Assembly (NCBI RefSeq): GCF_002608075.1 | Contig: NZ_LAHA01000068.1 | Span: 1 to 43,311 of the forward strand | DNA: 43,311 bases | From: Nostoc linckia z4 | GTDB taxonomy: Bacteria; Cyanobacteriota; Cyanobacteriia; Cyanobacteriales; Nostocaceae | Direction: 5' to 3' | Shown here: positions 8,011 through 16,900 of the stretch, piece after piece | Layout of the letters: each line of letters begins with the position of its first letter | How positions within the stretch are numbered: the first letter of the stretch is position 1 | Program-made: the position numbers and the translations under genes | Notes under the pieces: model-generated | The model's database searches: none | Told to the model about the DNA's origin: nothing | The model's input: the letters and a program-made list of their open reading frames with translations, nothing else

Positions 8011-10125
8011 CTATGACGACTTAAGCATTTTGATCAACTCAGCACGCTGCTGGTCACTCAAACACTGAATAGACTGAAAAATCCCTTGTAAATCAGCCAC
8101 ATTCGTCATCACTACCTCATCATCATTACCAGCATCAGCAAACAATAACTCATCAATCGCCTCCTTAATTAACCGCCGCTTCTCGGACGGAGTACAGCGT
8201 TCATACATCGAACGCAGCGTCTCCACCGTAGAACCCATTGCATCAGCCAAAGACCGTAACTGTGCATCCGACAGCCCCACTTGGAAACCCCAAGTCGCCC
8301 AAATATAGCGCATCGTATGCGGCGTTACTCTCTTGCCAATCAGCGAATGTGCCTGATAGGCAAAAAAGTTAGCAAACGTGCTATCCGTATAACATTTGCC
8401 CACATCAGGCACAATAAAGAAATATCCCCAAGACCACATCTGCGACTTAGAATTTGGGAGCAGACAACAAGTATCTAGCGGGGTAAACTCAGCTCGCCCC
8501 GCCGTCACCCAACGTCCCCGGACTCCTTGTAACCCTTTTTCCCACCAACTATAAGTTTGGGAATTTTTATAATTACCAGGCAGCCACCAACCATAGAGAT
8601 AGCGTTCAATATACTCATAAACACAACTACCATCCCCAAACTGGTGATTGGGAATTTGGAATGACTTGTGACCATGAAACTTGCGAGTCTTATAATCTTG
8701 GATATCCTTGACCCACACCCCATCCTGGTAGTACTTACCCTCATAAGTATAAGTTTTGTAGATATAGTTATCCTCCAGCGTGCCATCAGCACGTTTATCC
8801 CGCACCGCCGGAGGTGGTAAAGGATGATACAAACCATTAGCCGGCACATCAGCCGGTCGCGTCACCGGACAACACAGTGCCACCTTCAAATTCCTCGGCT
8901 CTTGTTGGCGACGAGCCGGACTTAACCCCAAATCAACCCAAGCTAAAAACTCCTGATGACTAATAGCTATCTGCTGTGGCGAACGAAAATTGCCCTGATT
9001 GTTGCGAGGTCGGCAGTACAATCGCAACGGCTCAACTACAGTTGACTGCACCACAGAGAGTGCAGATTTCCCGAATGGCACATCAGGCCATTTTTGCGAT
9101 TGGTCAGCAACATAATGGCGATTGCGAGACCATTCCTTCGCCGCATCAGCTTCTCGCTTTAAAAGATTATTCACCAGCTTAAATAAGGGAATGTTGTCAT
9201 AATCTGACTTATCCTCCACCAAATCACGGTAGATGAACTTACCGAGGATCAGAATCGATAACAGCTTGAGATGACGAGTTCTCGGACTCGTGGAATGCAT
9301 CACAGACTGTAAGAAATTGAAATAATCGCAAATCCACGTTTCTAAGTAAGCCTTGTGAGTCTTCCACAGCTTTTGCTGTTGTTTGGGAGTCAACTGTTCT
9401 ACCTCTTCCTCTGTCACCAAAGGAAAAATTAATGACAGCGACAGTTCATTCTTCTCCATAAGAGCATAGTGAGAGCGGTATTTGGAAAACCAACCCAGAA
9501 ACAGTGTGACATTCTTCAAGTGTCCCTGAGCCGTTGATTCTTTCACCCCTTCAATCACTCGTCCCTGCCAATTAGCAAGGATCATGAATTGATAGAATCG
9601 ATTCAATTCGGCTTGCAATTGCGGTGGAGTTTGCTTTGGTTGCAGGCGATAACGCAGTGATTTACCCTTACCCGGCATCAAAGGCGTATTGGACATATCC
9701 CCATACTTGTTCACCCTGGGTGGACAACACTGAGCGCGAAACTTTTCTCTTTGCCGCAAGTTACCCGGCCACCAACTTTCAAGTTCCGCCCAAGTTATCC
9801 ACTGATTAATTCTGGCGCCATAAGTATTACGACTAGCCGCAGACACGTTCAATTTGTCAAAAGCTTTCTGAATTGCTGTTCTTACCTGAGGCAATAAACG
9901 TATAGGCAATGATTCCATGTAAGCTTTAGCAGCCTGCGTTTCTGCCAGAGTCATCTTGTTTTGTGGATACTGGCGTTGAAAACCAAATTCAGTTAGCAAA
10001 TATCTGAAGATAGCAGAATTGGTTTCATTGAGGATTCTCTGCAATTGTTGAGAAGAATAAATGGGTGGTAAACCAGCACAATAAAGTTGATAAGCTGACC
10101 ATAAATTCTGAGGATTATTAGACAT
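8011..10125 (-). CDS. Large divergent tyrosine recombinase
   Basis: Encodes 704 residues from ATG 10125, which has GGAAG upstream; the TTG at 10155 is less likely. The C-terminal part has RVTPHTMRYIWATWG (the H-x-x-R box), then a helix and SMYERCTPSEKRR with the candidate nucleophile Tyr. A possible first Arg is in PVTRPADV. The N-terminal 400 residues are helical with several Trp-rich segments and resemble core- and arm-binding regions. It is about twice the size of ordinary phage integrases, and the box around the second His is poorly conserved. Such enzymes cut and rejoin DNA at specific sites, for example to resolve plasmid dimers or to integrate elements. A 22-bp palindrome lies upstream and a long inverted repeat downstream. 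Family assignment is from motifs only. Confidence 0.65.
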   Translation of the reverse strand: MSNNPQNLWSAYQLYCAGLPPIYSSQQLQRILNETNSAIFRYLLTEFGFQRQYPQNKMTLAETQAAKAYMESLPIRLLPQVRTAIQKAFDKLNVSAASRNTYGARINQWITWAELESWWPGNLRQREKFRAQCCPPRVNKYGDMSNTPLMPGKGKSLRYRLQPKQTPPQLQAELNRFYQFMILANWQGRVIEGVKESTAQGHLKNVTLFLGWFSKYRSHYALMEKNELSLSLIFPLVTEEEVEQLTPKQQQKLWKTHKAYLETWICDYFNFLQSVMHSTSPRTRHLKLLSILILGKFIYRDLVEDKSDYDNIPLFKLVNNLLKREADAAKEWSRNRHYVADQSQKWPDVPFGKSALSVVQSTVVEPLRLYCRPRNNQGNFRSPQQIAISHQEFLAWVDLGLSPARRQQEPRNLKVALCCPVTRPADVPANGLYHPLPPPAVRDKRADGTLEDNYIYKTYTYEGKYYQDGVWVKDIQDYKTRKFHGHKSFQIPNHQFGDGSCVYEYIERYLYGWWLPGNYKNSQTYSWWEKGLQGVRGRWVTAGRAEFTPLDTCCLLPNSKSQMWSWGYFFIVPDVGKCYTDSTFANFFAYQAHSLIGKRVTPHTMRYIWATWGFQVGLSDAQLRSLADAMGSTVETLRSMYERCTPSEKRRLIKEAIDELLFADAGNDDEVVMTNVADLQGIFQSIQCLSDQQRAELIKMLKSS

Positions 10126-10167
10126 AATAAATAACTTCCGGGAGATGTTTTTCAATCAAACGATTTA

Positions 10168-10189
10168 TTAAGTCTTCTATAAGACTTAA
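10168..10189. promoter_or_regulatory. 22-bp palindrome upstream of the recombinase gene
   Basis: TTAAGTCTT and AAGACTTAA flank CTAT, a perfect inverted repeat with 9-bp arms, about 43 bp before ATG 10125. Position and symmetry suggest an operator; the binding protein is unknown (the ribbon-helix-helix protein at 10502-10780 is a candidate by proximity). Confidence 0.5.
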
Positions 10190-10501
10190 GATGTGATAGA
10201 TTAGGCAATACAGAACAATTGAATTTTTGACAGATTTATTAATCATTGGTGTTACTAGTACGGATTCATCTCCAACCCTTTTGGGGAGAAGCCAAATCTT
10301 CAATAAGACCTGAACATCTTGCTACTCAAAGATGATGGGTAGTTTTTCATCAATCAATCTCAATAAATAAGTTGATGAAACTAAATAAATAACTGGTCTT
10401 AAATAAATCCTGAACATGGTTGGTCATTAGTTTATTGATGAATGAGTGGGGGTTAAAATTGACAGTTTTTTCAAGTCAGTAAGCAAATTAGCTTTTATGT
10501 A
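10190..10501. other. Spacer with repeated TTCATCAA and CCTGAACAT motifs
   Basis: The motif CCTGAACAT occurs near 10309 and 10411. TTCATCAA near 10337 is matched by TTGATGAA near 10372, forming a possible hairpin, and ATTGATGAATG recurs near 10435. No gene is seen. The repeats could be binding sites for a small plasmid DNA-binding protein. Confidence 0.4.
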
Positions 10502-10780
10502 TTAGCTAGAGCTATCAATATCTACTAATTTGATTGTTCCGCGTCCAATACGTTCAATCATTTCACTGCGAGAAATTGCCCGTTGTTGGCTTAGCTCATC
10601 TAATCCAGCTAAAGCAGTTGGAGTAATACCAATTGAGACACATTTTTTGATTTCTGAATAATGTTCTGGTTGTCCGCGCCTTGATTTTAAGCCCTTACGA
10701 ATAGGCTTTCTCTGATGCTCTTTTCTAGAGTCTTTGTTGGCTTTAACTTTCTTGAAATTAGGGTGACGGATATTAGTCAT
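10502..10780 (-). CDS. Ribbon-helix-helix type DNA-binding protein
   Basis: A 92-residue protein. The first half is very basic (KKVKANKDSRKEHQRKPIRK). The second half, KKCVSIGITPTALAGLDEL followed by ISRSEMIERIGRG, has the strand-helix-helix pattern of CopG/Arc type repressors found on plasmids. ATG 10780 has GGAG about 10 bases upstream. Such proteins bind short repeats as dimers and control copy number, partition or toxin genes. No toxin gene is adjacent. Target sites may be the repeats in 10190-10501, which is inference. Confidence 0.6.
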   Translation of the reverse strand: MTNIRHPNFKKVKANKDSRKEHQRKPIRKGLKSRRGQPEHYSEIKKCVSIGITPTALAGLDELSQQRAISRSEMIERIGRGTIKLVDIDSSS

Positions 10781-10972
10781 AAGGCAATAGCTCCAGTGTG
10801 AATTAAATTGTTTACAGTTCCATCGTTAAAAAACAATAGGTAACTGTAAAGCCCCAAATCAGGAGTAATAAAACAATCAGCCAATCCAAATCTGGTTTAC
10901 ATATTTAGTAATTGGCTACCACAACCTGCTGTTGAAATTGCTAGTTAAGCAATCTAAGTGGCAGGAAAGCAA
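10781..10972. other. Spacer, no gene seen
   Basis: About 190 bp without a plausible frame between the terminator of the gene at 11060-12196 and the ribbon-helix-helix gene. It should hold the promoter of the latter; no clear boxes were identified. Confidence 0.4.
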
Positions 10973-11002
10973 TAAAAAATCAGGCTGTTAATCAGCCTGA
11001 TT
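10973..11002 (-). terminator. Rho-independent terminator
   Basis: On the minus strand AATCAGGCTG pairs with CAGCCTGATT over a 5-base loop, followed by a run of T (complement of 10973-10979). It lies about 60 bp after the stop of the gene at 11060-12196 and fits its end. Confidence 0.8.
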
Positions 11003-11059
11003 GAAAAATACATGAAAGTAATAAGCACGAAGAAGTTTGTCGGAATCGGTTAAGAAATA

Positions 11060-12196
11060 TTAAGCCCACTGCCAATGTATGTAGCCTAATATGTCTACAG
11101 CTCCTTTAACACGTTGCCGTTTTCTTGTTCTGCGCGTTTGATGAGGTTGTTCGCCCACTGAGATTTCTTGTGCTTTGTAGGGTTGTCCTGCCTGCCAATA
11201 TAAATCGTCAATATAAGCTGTTTTGGCTAGTTTTAATGTTTTTATATATTGCTCCCAAGGCTTTTCAAGTTCCCAATGTAGTGGTCGCAATGCCAAAATG
11301 AAATCACCGTAGCACTGATAGTTTTTAAGAAACTTCAGGTATTCCTGCTCCTCTTGTTTATACGTTATCTGCTCTTGCTTGTTTTTCTGCTTTTTGGTTG
11401 GCTCCATCCAAGGGTTTTGTTCTAATAAACGAATGCGTTTCCTCAAGAAATCCTCTTGTTCCTCGATAGACAACCACTTCGTTTCTGGAGAAACTGGTTC
11501 TAGAGAAGCAGGCCCTAAATTCCAACTGTCGAGGAAAGCTTGTTTTTTAATTGAGAGAAACAACTCAAATGGATTCTTGTTAGATGGAGAGACGATATTG
11601 GCTGTATCAACCCTTTGTCGAATATAATCTTCTCCCTCCTTGATGAGATGATACTCTGCTAAGTCAACGTTGGCGATCTGATCCAGATTGCGGATGCTAG
11701 TTTCTGGTAGATATTTCGAGAAGAGTCCGCGCTTTCTTAGGGGATTAGGAATTACACCCAAAAGTTTATGAGCAAATAGAATGCCTCTAGCTTGATAAAA
11801 GTAATGGTTAGTTTTCAACCAGTAGCCTTGATTCTCGTTTTTAGGTTTGACTTGTGCTTGCATTGGGATTTCACCAATCGCTTTAGCAATGCTAAAAAAT
11901 TCCTTTCCTTTAGGCGTATCTGGAATGTAAATTTCAACAAAGGGAATAAAACGTCTTTCAATCCGCAGTAGCTCATCTTCTTTTTTAGCATCGAGCATCC
12001 ATGCATCCAAGCTTGGCTTAACAACAGATGATCGTCGACGCAGTTCTTCTGGAGTTTTAAATAGATATATAGGAGTTAAGATAAGCGGCAACTCTTGTAA
12101 GGCTTTTGGTCTCTGGAACGTCGACTCTGCCCACTCACGAATTTCTTCCTCAGTCATGTTATTGATAATATTGTTCGGTGAACTGTCAAGGCACAT
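11060..12196 (-). CDS. Hypothetical protein, 378 residues
   Basis: The chosen ATG 12196 has GAGG eight bases upstream; a TTG at 12220 gives eight more residues. The protein is soluble and mixed helix/strand, rich in Trp, Tyr and Lys, with a Gln/Lys-rich stretch in the middle (KKQKNKQEQITYKQEEQEY) and a basic tail (TRRTRKRQRVKG). No catalytic motif or known family is recognised. A good terminator follows. The basic C terminus suggests nucleic-acid contact, but this is only a guess. It may be a cyanobacterial plasmid-specific family. Confidence 0.55.
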   Translation of the reverse strand: MCLDSSPNNIINNMTEEEIREWAESTFQRPKALQELPLILTPIYLFKTPEELRRRSSVVKPSLDAWMLDAKKEDELLRIERRFIPFVEIYIPDTPKGKEFFSIAKAIGEIPMQAQVKPKNENQGYWLKTNHYFYQARGILFAHKLLGVIPNPLRKRGLFSKYLPETSIRNLDQIANVDLAEYHLIKEGEDYIRQRVDTANIVSPSNKNPFELFLSIKKQAFLDSWNLGPASLEPVSPETKWLSIEEQEDFLRKRIRLLEQNPWMEPTKKQKNKQEQITYKQEEQEYLKFLKNYQCYGDFILALRPLHWELEKPWEQYIKTLKLAKTAYIDDLYWQAGQPYKAQEISVGEQPHQTRRTRKRQRVKGAVDILGYIHWQWA

Positions 12197-12380
12197 AAAA
12201 TCCTCATTAAATGAAACCAATAATTATAGTTGCTATCGGTTATGGCTTCTAAACTTCTGCACCTTCAAAAACAACAGCATCGACAGGAGAAAGATTTGAG
12301 TCTTTAAAAGCTGTTTGCGTAGTAGAAATGTATTTTTTAAAGTACTGTGATGTTGGCTATTTTTTTTCAAATTAATTTTT
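12197..12380. other. Spacer, no gene seen
   Basis: About 180 A+T-rich bases upstream of the gene at 11060-12196. No open frame or strong repeat was found. Confidence 0.35.
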
Positions 12381-12687
12381 GCAAGGGTCTCTTAGAATTC
12401 AAGACTTTTGTTACGGAGCTTCAGAGGTGTTTTCAGTATCAAAGTGAAAATCAACAAAAAAATCGAGAGGTTTTTTGTAAATCACAGCAAAATCTGTAAG
12501 TTCAACTATATCTACTCTTCTTTCGCCCGATTCACAACGTGAAATGAAAGATTGCGGCTGGTTCAGCTTTTTAGCCACTTCTACCTGTGTCAAATTAGCT
12601 TCTTCCCGAGCTTGGCGTAGTCGCTTGAGAAAAGCTTGATTGATACCTGAGTGAGTAAATTGAACCTCCCATGAACGGAGGCTACAG
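12381..12687. repeat. Duplicated XRE module, copy 1 (307 bp)
   Basis: Nearly identical (about 95 percent by eye) to 22235-22537. Both begin GCAAGGG and end GGAGGCTACAG. This copy has four extra bases (TTGA doubled near 12642), which breaks the reading frame of the XRE gene it carries. The precise matching ends suggest that the module moved or was duplicated as a unit. Confidence 0.85.
12411..12672 (-). pseudogene. Frameshifted XRE-family regulator
   Basis: The intact paralogue is at 22265-22522 (85 residues). Here the ATG in the hairpin (12672) is out of frame with the HTH part because of a 4-base insertion (TTGA) near 12642. From a TTG at 12593 a 60-residue frame MTQVEVAKKLNQPQSFISR remains open, but it lacks the first helix. 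The body keeps the XRE motif (SFISRCESGERRVDI) and the tail FFVDFHFDTEN. Either it is inactive or it yields a shortened protein. Confidence 0.7.
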
Positions 12688-12753
12688 TAGCTGCTACAAT
12701 ATGCAAAAACCGCAGATTTGTCTAATTGTCTAATATTCTCCTCACCAGTATTT

Positions 12754-13614
12754 ATGCAATACAGTCAATCTCTAGAAAAAAATCTGCTGCAATTTGAGTA
12801 CACAAGTACTCAAACAGCCTTGGTGGTACGTGGTCTTGTAGATGAGATTAAAGTCAACTTATATTCGGCCATACTTGGTTACTATCACAGTGGGCGGCTG
12901 CTATGGGAAATTCGAAAACATTTAGGCTATGGCCAATTTACAAAATGGCTCAATACTTCTGAGTGGGAATATTCATCTGCTACTGCATATAAATGTCTGC
13001 TTGTTTATAAGCGTTCGCGGGAATTGGGGATAAAAACTGAATGGTTTGGTACGCAGTTGATTATTTCCTTATCACAACTTGTAGAGATACTGCCACGTAA
13101 AAAAGAACGCATCATAGTGCAATTAGTGGAAATTCTCAAAGCGGGGAAAAAAGTTGATAAAGAAGTGATTTCCTCAATCACCTCAGCGACACAACCTCGA
13201 CTTAAACCTGTTGACACAGCTACTAATCAAAAGGCTGTGTTCAGTTCAAATGAGCCGAATCATCAGTGGTCAGGTTTACGCTTCCGCTCAAATCCTGAGG
13301 TGGAAATTGCAAAAGCACTTGAGCAATATCCGGATGTCGCTTTCTTTCCCAATTGCAAAGGTAGGCTTAACACTCCCAACGGAAAACGTAATTTAGAACC
13401 TGACTTTTTAATTTTTTATCAGGGTAAGGCTGGGATTCTGGAAGTGGATGGCCCTTTTCATACCTCAGAACGGCGAGTTGAAGAACAAGAACGGGAACGC
13501 TATTTCCGTAATCATGGAATCCGAGTAGTTGAGCGATTCGATGCTAAAAGATGTCAGCAAGAACCAGAACTAGTAGTTCAGGAATTTTTACAAATGATGG
13601 AAAAGATGTATTAA
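12754..13614 (+). CDS. DUF3102-like plus PD-(D/E)XK nuclease-like protein
   Basis: Encodes 286 residues from ATG 12754 (a TTG at 12718 adds 12). Residues about 25-110 (YHSGRLLWEIRKHLGYGQF, then KWLNTSEWEYSSATAYKCL) resemble DUF3102-type plasmid proteins that carry an HTH-like helix set. The C-terminal third has EPDFLIFYQGKAGILEVDGP, the PD...(D/E)xD core of DUF559/Vsr-like endonucleases, then H-T-S-E-R-R and RYFRNHGIRVVERFDA, where the last stretch is typical of the fold's end. A DNA-binding protein with an endonuclease domain is likely; the substrate is unknown. In the place of the usual Lys the E-V-D triplet ends in Asp, so activity is uncertain. It stands next to XRE module copy 1 on the opposite strand. 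Confidence 0.65.
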   Translation: MQYSQSLEKNLLQFEYTSTQTALVVRGLVDEIKVNLYSAILGYYHSGRLLWEIRKHLGYGQFTKWLNTSEWEYSSATAYKCLLVYKRSRELGIKTEWFGTQLIISLSQLVEILPRKKERIIVQLVEILKAGKKVDKEVISSITSATQPRLKPVDTATNQKAVFSSNEPNHQWSGLRFRSNPEVEIAKALEQYPDVAFFPNCKGRLNTPNGKRNLEPDFLIFYQGKAGILEVDGPFHTSERRVEEQERERYFRNHGIRVVERFDAKRCQQEPELVVQEFLQMMEKMY

Positions 13615-13783
13615 CTTCAACTGACTGCCAATTCAGGTGTAGTGAACTAGGTTAGCCGCGACTGCACAGGGGGCTTGCCCCCTGTGGCTCTTCAAATGAT
13701 TGTCATTAACTACCTCGATTATGGAATCTGTAATCTAAATAATGTGGTATTAATACAGACAACACTGCTTGAAGAGGTAGTAC

Positions 13784-13846
13784 ATGGAGCCATTAACTGC
13801 TGGTGCGATCGCACTTATCCCGCCCCCTATATCTACCCCTACTTAG
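13784..13846 (+). pseudogene. Remnant 5' end of a second STAND-type gene
   Basis: The 20-codon frame MEPLTAGAIALIPPPISTPT begins like the STAND N-terminal piece at 7260 (MEPLTVGAIAVGN). The DNA match includes the ribosome site: GAAGAGG before this ATG and AAGAGG before ATG 7260. After about 11 codons the similarity ends and a stop follows. This is a cut-off paralogue. Confidence 0.6.
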
Positions 13847-13933
13847 AAGCTGCATCAGATTAGATTCCCGGCTTAGGAAAAAAGGGAAGAGACATTACTC
13901 CAGAAGGTTTGGTGAGTTTTATGCAGTTCGCAT

Positions 13934-16900
13934 TTAGTGCCAGCGTACTTCAGCACTGCGTACATCGTTATTATTTTCAATCGTTACGCTAGCATAATTA
14001 TTACAGAATTCTTCAATGTAAGATTTAATTCCTATTGCAGTCTTAGCAGCTTTCTGATCGGTCGGTAAGTGATACACTAAAGCTTTTGTCATTAAAATAA
14101 TGCATTTAGCCATTGCTCTTGATACAGCCACATTTGTACGCTCAAGTTGAAGTAAAAACTGCTCTTCTCCTGCAATGATATCAGTATCACCTACCCCAAA
14201 AGACACTATAACTGTTTGGCGTTGTCCGCCTTGAAATCGTTCAACAGTATCAACCGCTTCAAATATAAGATTTGGTGCTGCTTCACGAAAAAGTTTTTGT
14301 AGTTCTTTTATCACCAGAGCTTTTTGTGCTTTGTGTGGTGTTACGATACCGATTCCAAACTTAAAGAACTCTTCATCACTAAACGACGTAAATGTGGTCT
14401 CATCATGACCCTCAAAAAGCTCTTTTGCAACGGTGTAACGCAAACAATATGCAAGTCCAGCAACTATTTTAGCTTCCAGCTCGTTTGCCTGGGACGAAAT
14501 TGTATCTTCATGAATAAAAGCAGTTACGGTTCGCGTTGGAGAAAGCAATTCTTTATATGCTGTTGTTTTTGGCAGGTTTTCTGGTAGTCCTGCAATTACT
14601 GCATCTAAATCAGAAATTTGTTTAATCTGTTTTATCGGATTATAAGCTTGAAGCTTTGGTGGATACCCAAGAGTTTTTGCATAATCGACCAGATCCTGGT
14701 TGGATCTGTAATTAACTAAAAGCTCTTGTGTTGGGAGCATAAATCTTTTTAAAAGATAGGTTTGAATGCTTCCAACTAAATACTCAGCATTTTTAGGAGG
14801 CTCAAGGCTAAAAATTGGTGGCATCTGTAGATGATCGCCAGCTACAATAAGCTGTCCATTTTCTTTTAGCGTAGAAATAGGACGCATAGCAAGAGTAACA
14901 GGAACTTGTGAGCTTTCGTCAATCACAATAAAATCAAATATTTCTTGAATAGGAGATGCACTCTCTTGAGAATAAATAAATTTAGAAATTTTTTGTGCTA
15001 CGTGAGCTGTAGTTGCAGTAATTGTAACCTTTGCAAGGTTAGTAAGGCTTGCGCGTAAAGCCTTACTGTCATTATCTGGTTCTTTATAGTTTAATCGAAT
15101 GGATTTAGCATCAAGATGAGGATTTATACTATCATGAAGGGTCTTAGGTTCACGACTCTGCGAATAAACTATGAAGACATCAGCAATGCAACGCGCGTCA
15201 TTATTAAGGTTATTGAGAAGTCGAAAAACAAGTTCTTCAACTGCACGATAGTTTGGCCCAGTAATAAGAATTTTTCGACTTTTTTGTGATGACTGAGACT
15301 CAAACACTAATGCATGTAGTAATGCAACCAGTGTATCGGTTTTTCCTGTACCTGGTGGGCCCCAAATAACTGACAGTTGATTTTTTGCACAAGCGCGAAT
15401 AGCGTCTTGTTGGCTGGCATTCAAGGGATATTTATTTGCTGAAGCTGCAAAGTCTACAATTACCTGTGTGTGAGCATCATCTCGGATTGGCTGTGATATT
15501 AATATATTTGCTTCCCAAAAAACGCGTGCGATCGGTGTAATTGGATCAGTCCCTAATGAGACTTTAGCTCCTGATTTTCCCATAGCTGCCAAAGCTTCAG
15601 GAGCCGCCTGAGCGCAAGCCGGATCACCAACTGCACGAAGAATCTTTTCTGTAATATCAGAATCATCATAAGGAAGCCCCTCAAGCAAATAGAGTGGCTC
15701 ATCATCTATTGGGAGATAATCACCCTCAAAAACTTCATTAAATATTGGCTCAATCCAACTACTTCGAGGGCGAAACGCTATAGTTGCTTTTCTGTTCACA
15801 CGATCAAAGCTTTCAAGTGTGACGGCAATGACTTTGTGCATTGGCGTACTGAGCTTAGCAAAATCTATTTCAGGAAGATTTATGGATATTCCAAGACTTC
15901 TTCCCGTTTCCTGGGGGAATCCTGGATTACTTATGATGCCTACTACATAGAAGCTGCCACCTTCCTCTAACTTGGCTTCTGTGGATTCATCACTGACTTC
16001 AAATTCGTATCTGTTATTACCCCCCAATTGGGATATAAGCTTTGTAAGTACAATTGCTTTGTATGAAGCTTCCAAGGATTCGCCTTTGGTAATTAATTCT
16101 GCTTTCTTATTGGTTTCTGCTGTTGCGACAGATACTTGATCCCATTTAATCCACAACTGTGAATCTTTTGCTACCTTTCTTGCTCCCTGGAGTACTGACA
16201 AGCTTAACTGTGGAGCTTTGCCTTTAAGACCAGTTTTCAGATCAACACGCAACTGAGCAGTGATGCTACCAAGTGCCCAGGCTTGAGCTTTAAGGATACT
16301 TCCATATTTCTGAATTGCTTCAACAATGCTTGCCGGCCTTCCATACATTGTTACCGTGCCGGTAGTACACTTCCATATTTCAAAGATACGCTCACGCGGA
16401 ATTCCATCCCCAAGTGGTTCTCGATAGTACTTATCAACTTGTCTTGGAGTAAGTCTAGGGTAGTGGTACTTTTCTACCACTCCTAAAAGTGTGTTAGAAA
16501 ACTTGACTGGTAAACATACAACAGCATTAACAATATCCCTAATAAATACAATTCCAGGCACTAAATGTTCGCTTTGTTCCATTAAGTCTTCAGATGGAAA
16601 AATCCATGCTAATGCCTTTTGGGTATTAGCTCTTAGACTAAGTACTTTTAGAAGATGCCGTCCAAAGGCATTGCATAATTCTTCATATTGCCGAATTTCC
16701 CAAAAACAAATTTGAGTCCTGACGTTACCCCAATCTTTGTTATTGAATTCGGATTGAGCTTCTGTAGTCCATGAAGCTAATTTCTCAATAAATGACTGTA
16801 GAACTACCCATTCAGCTTGTTCATTATCTTTAGGTACGACAAAAGCCTCTTCACCGAGTAAACGTTCGTTACGTTCTGAACCATCTGGAAATATGAACTT

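Noticed and set aside
10118..10303. 61-residue minus-strand frame before the recombinase gene
   Set aside because: It overlaps the recombinase start and the palindrome and has no support.
13675..13863. 62-residue plus-strand frame
   Set aside because: The DNA is better explained by the remnant STAND gene start in another frame at 13784.
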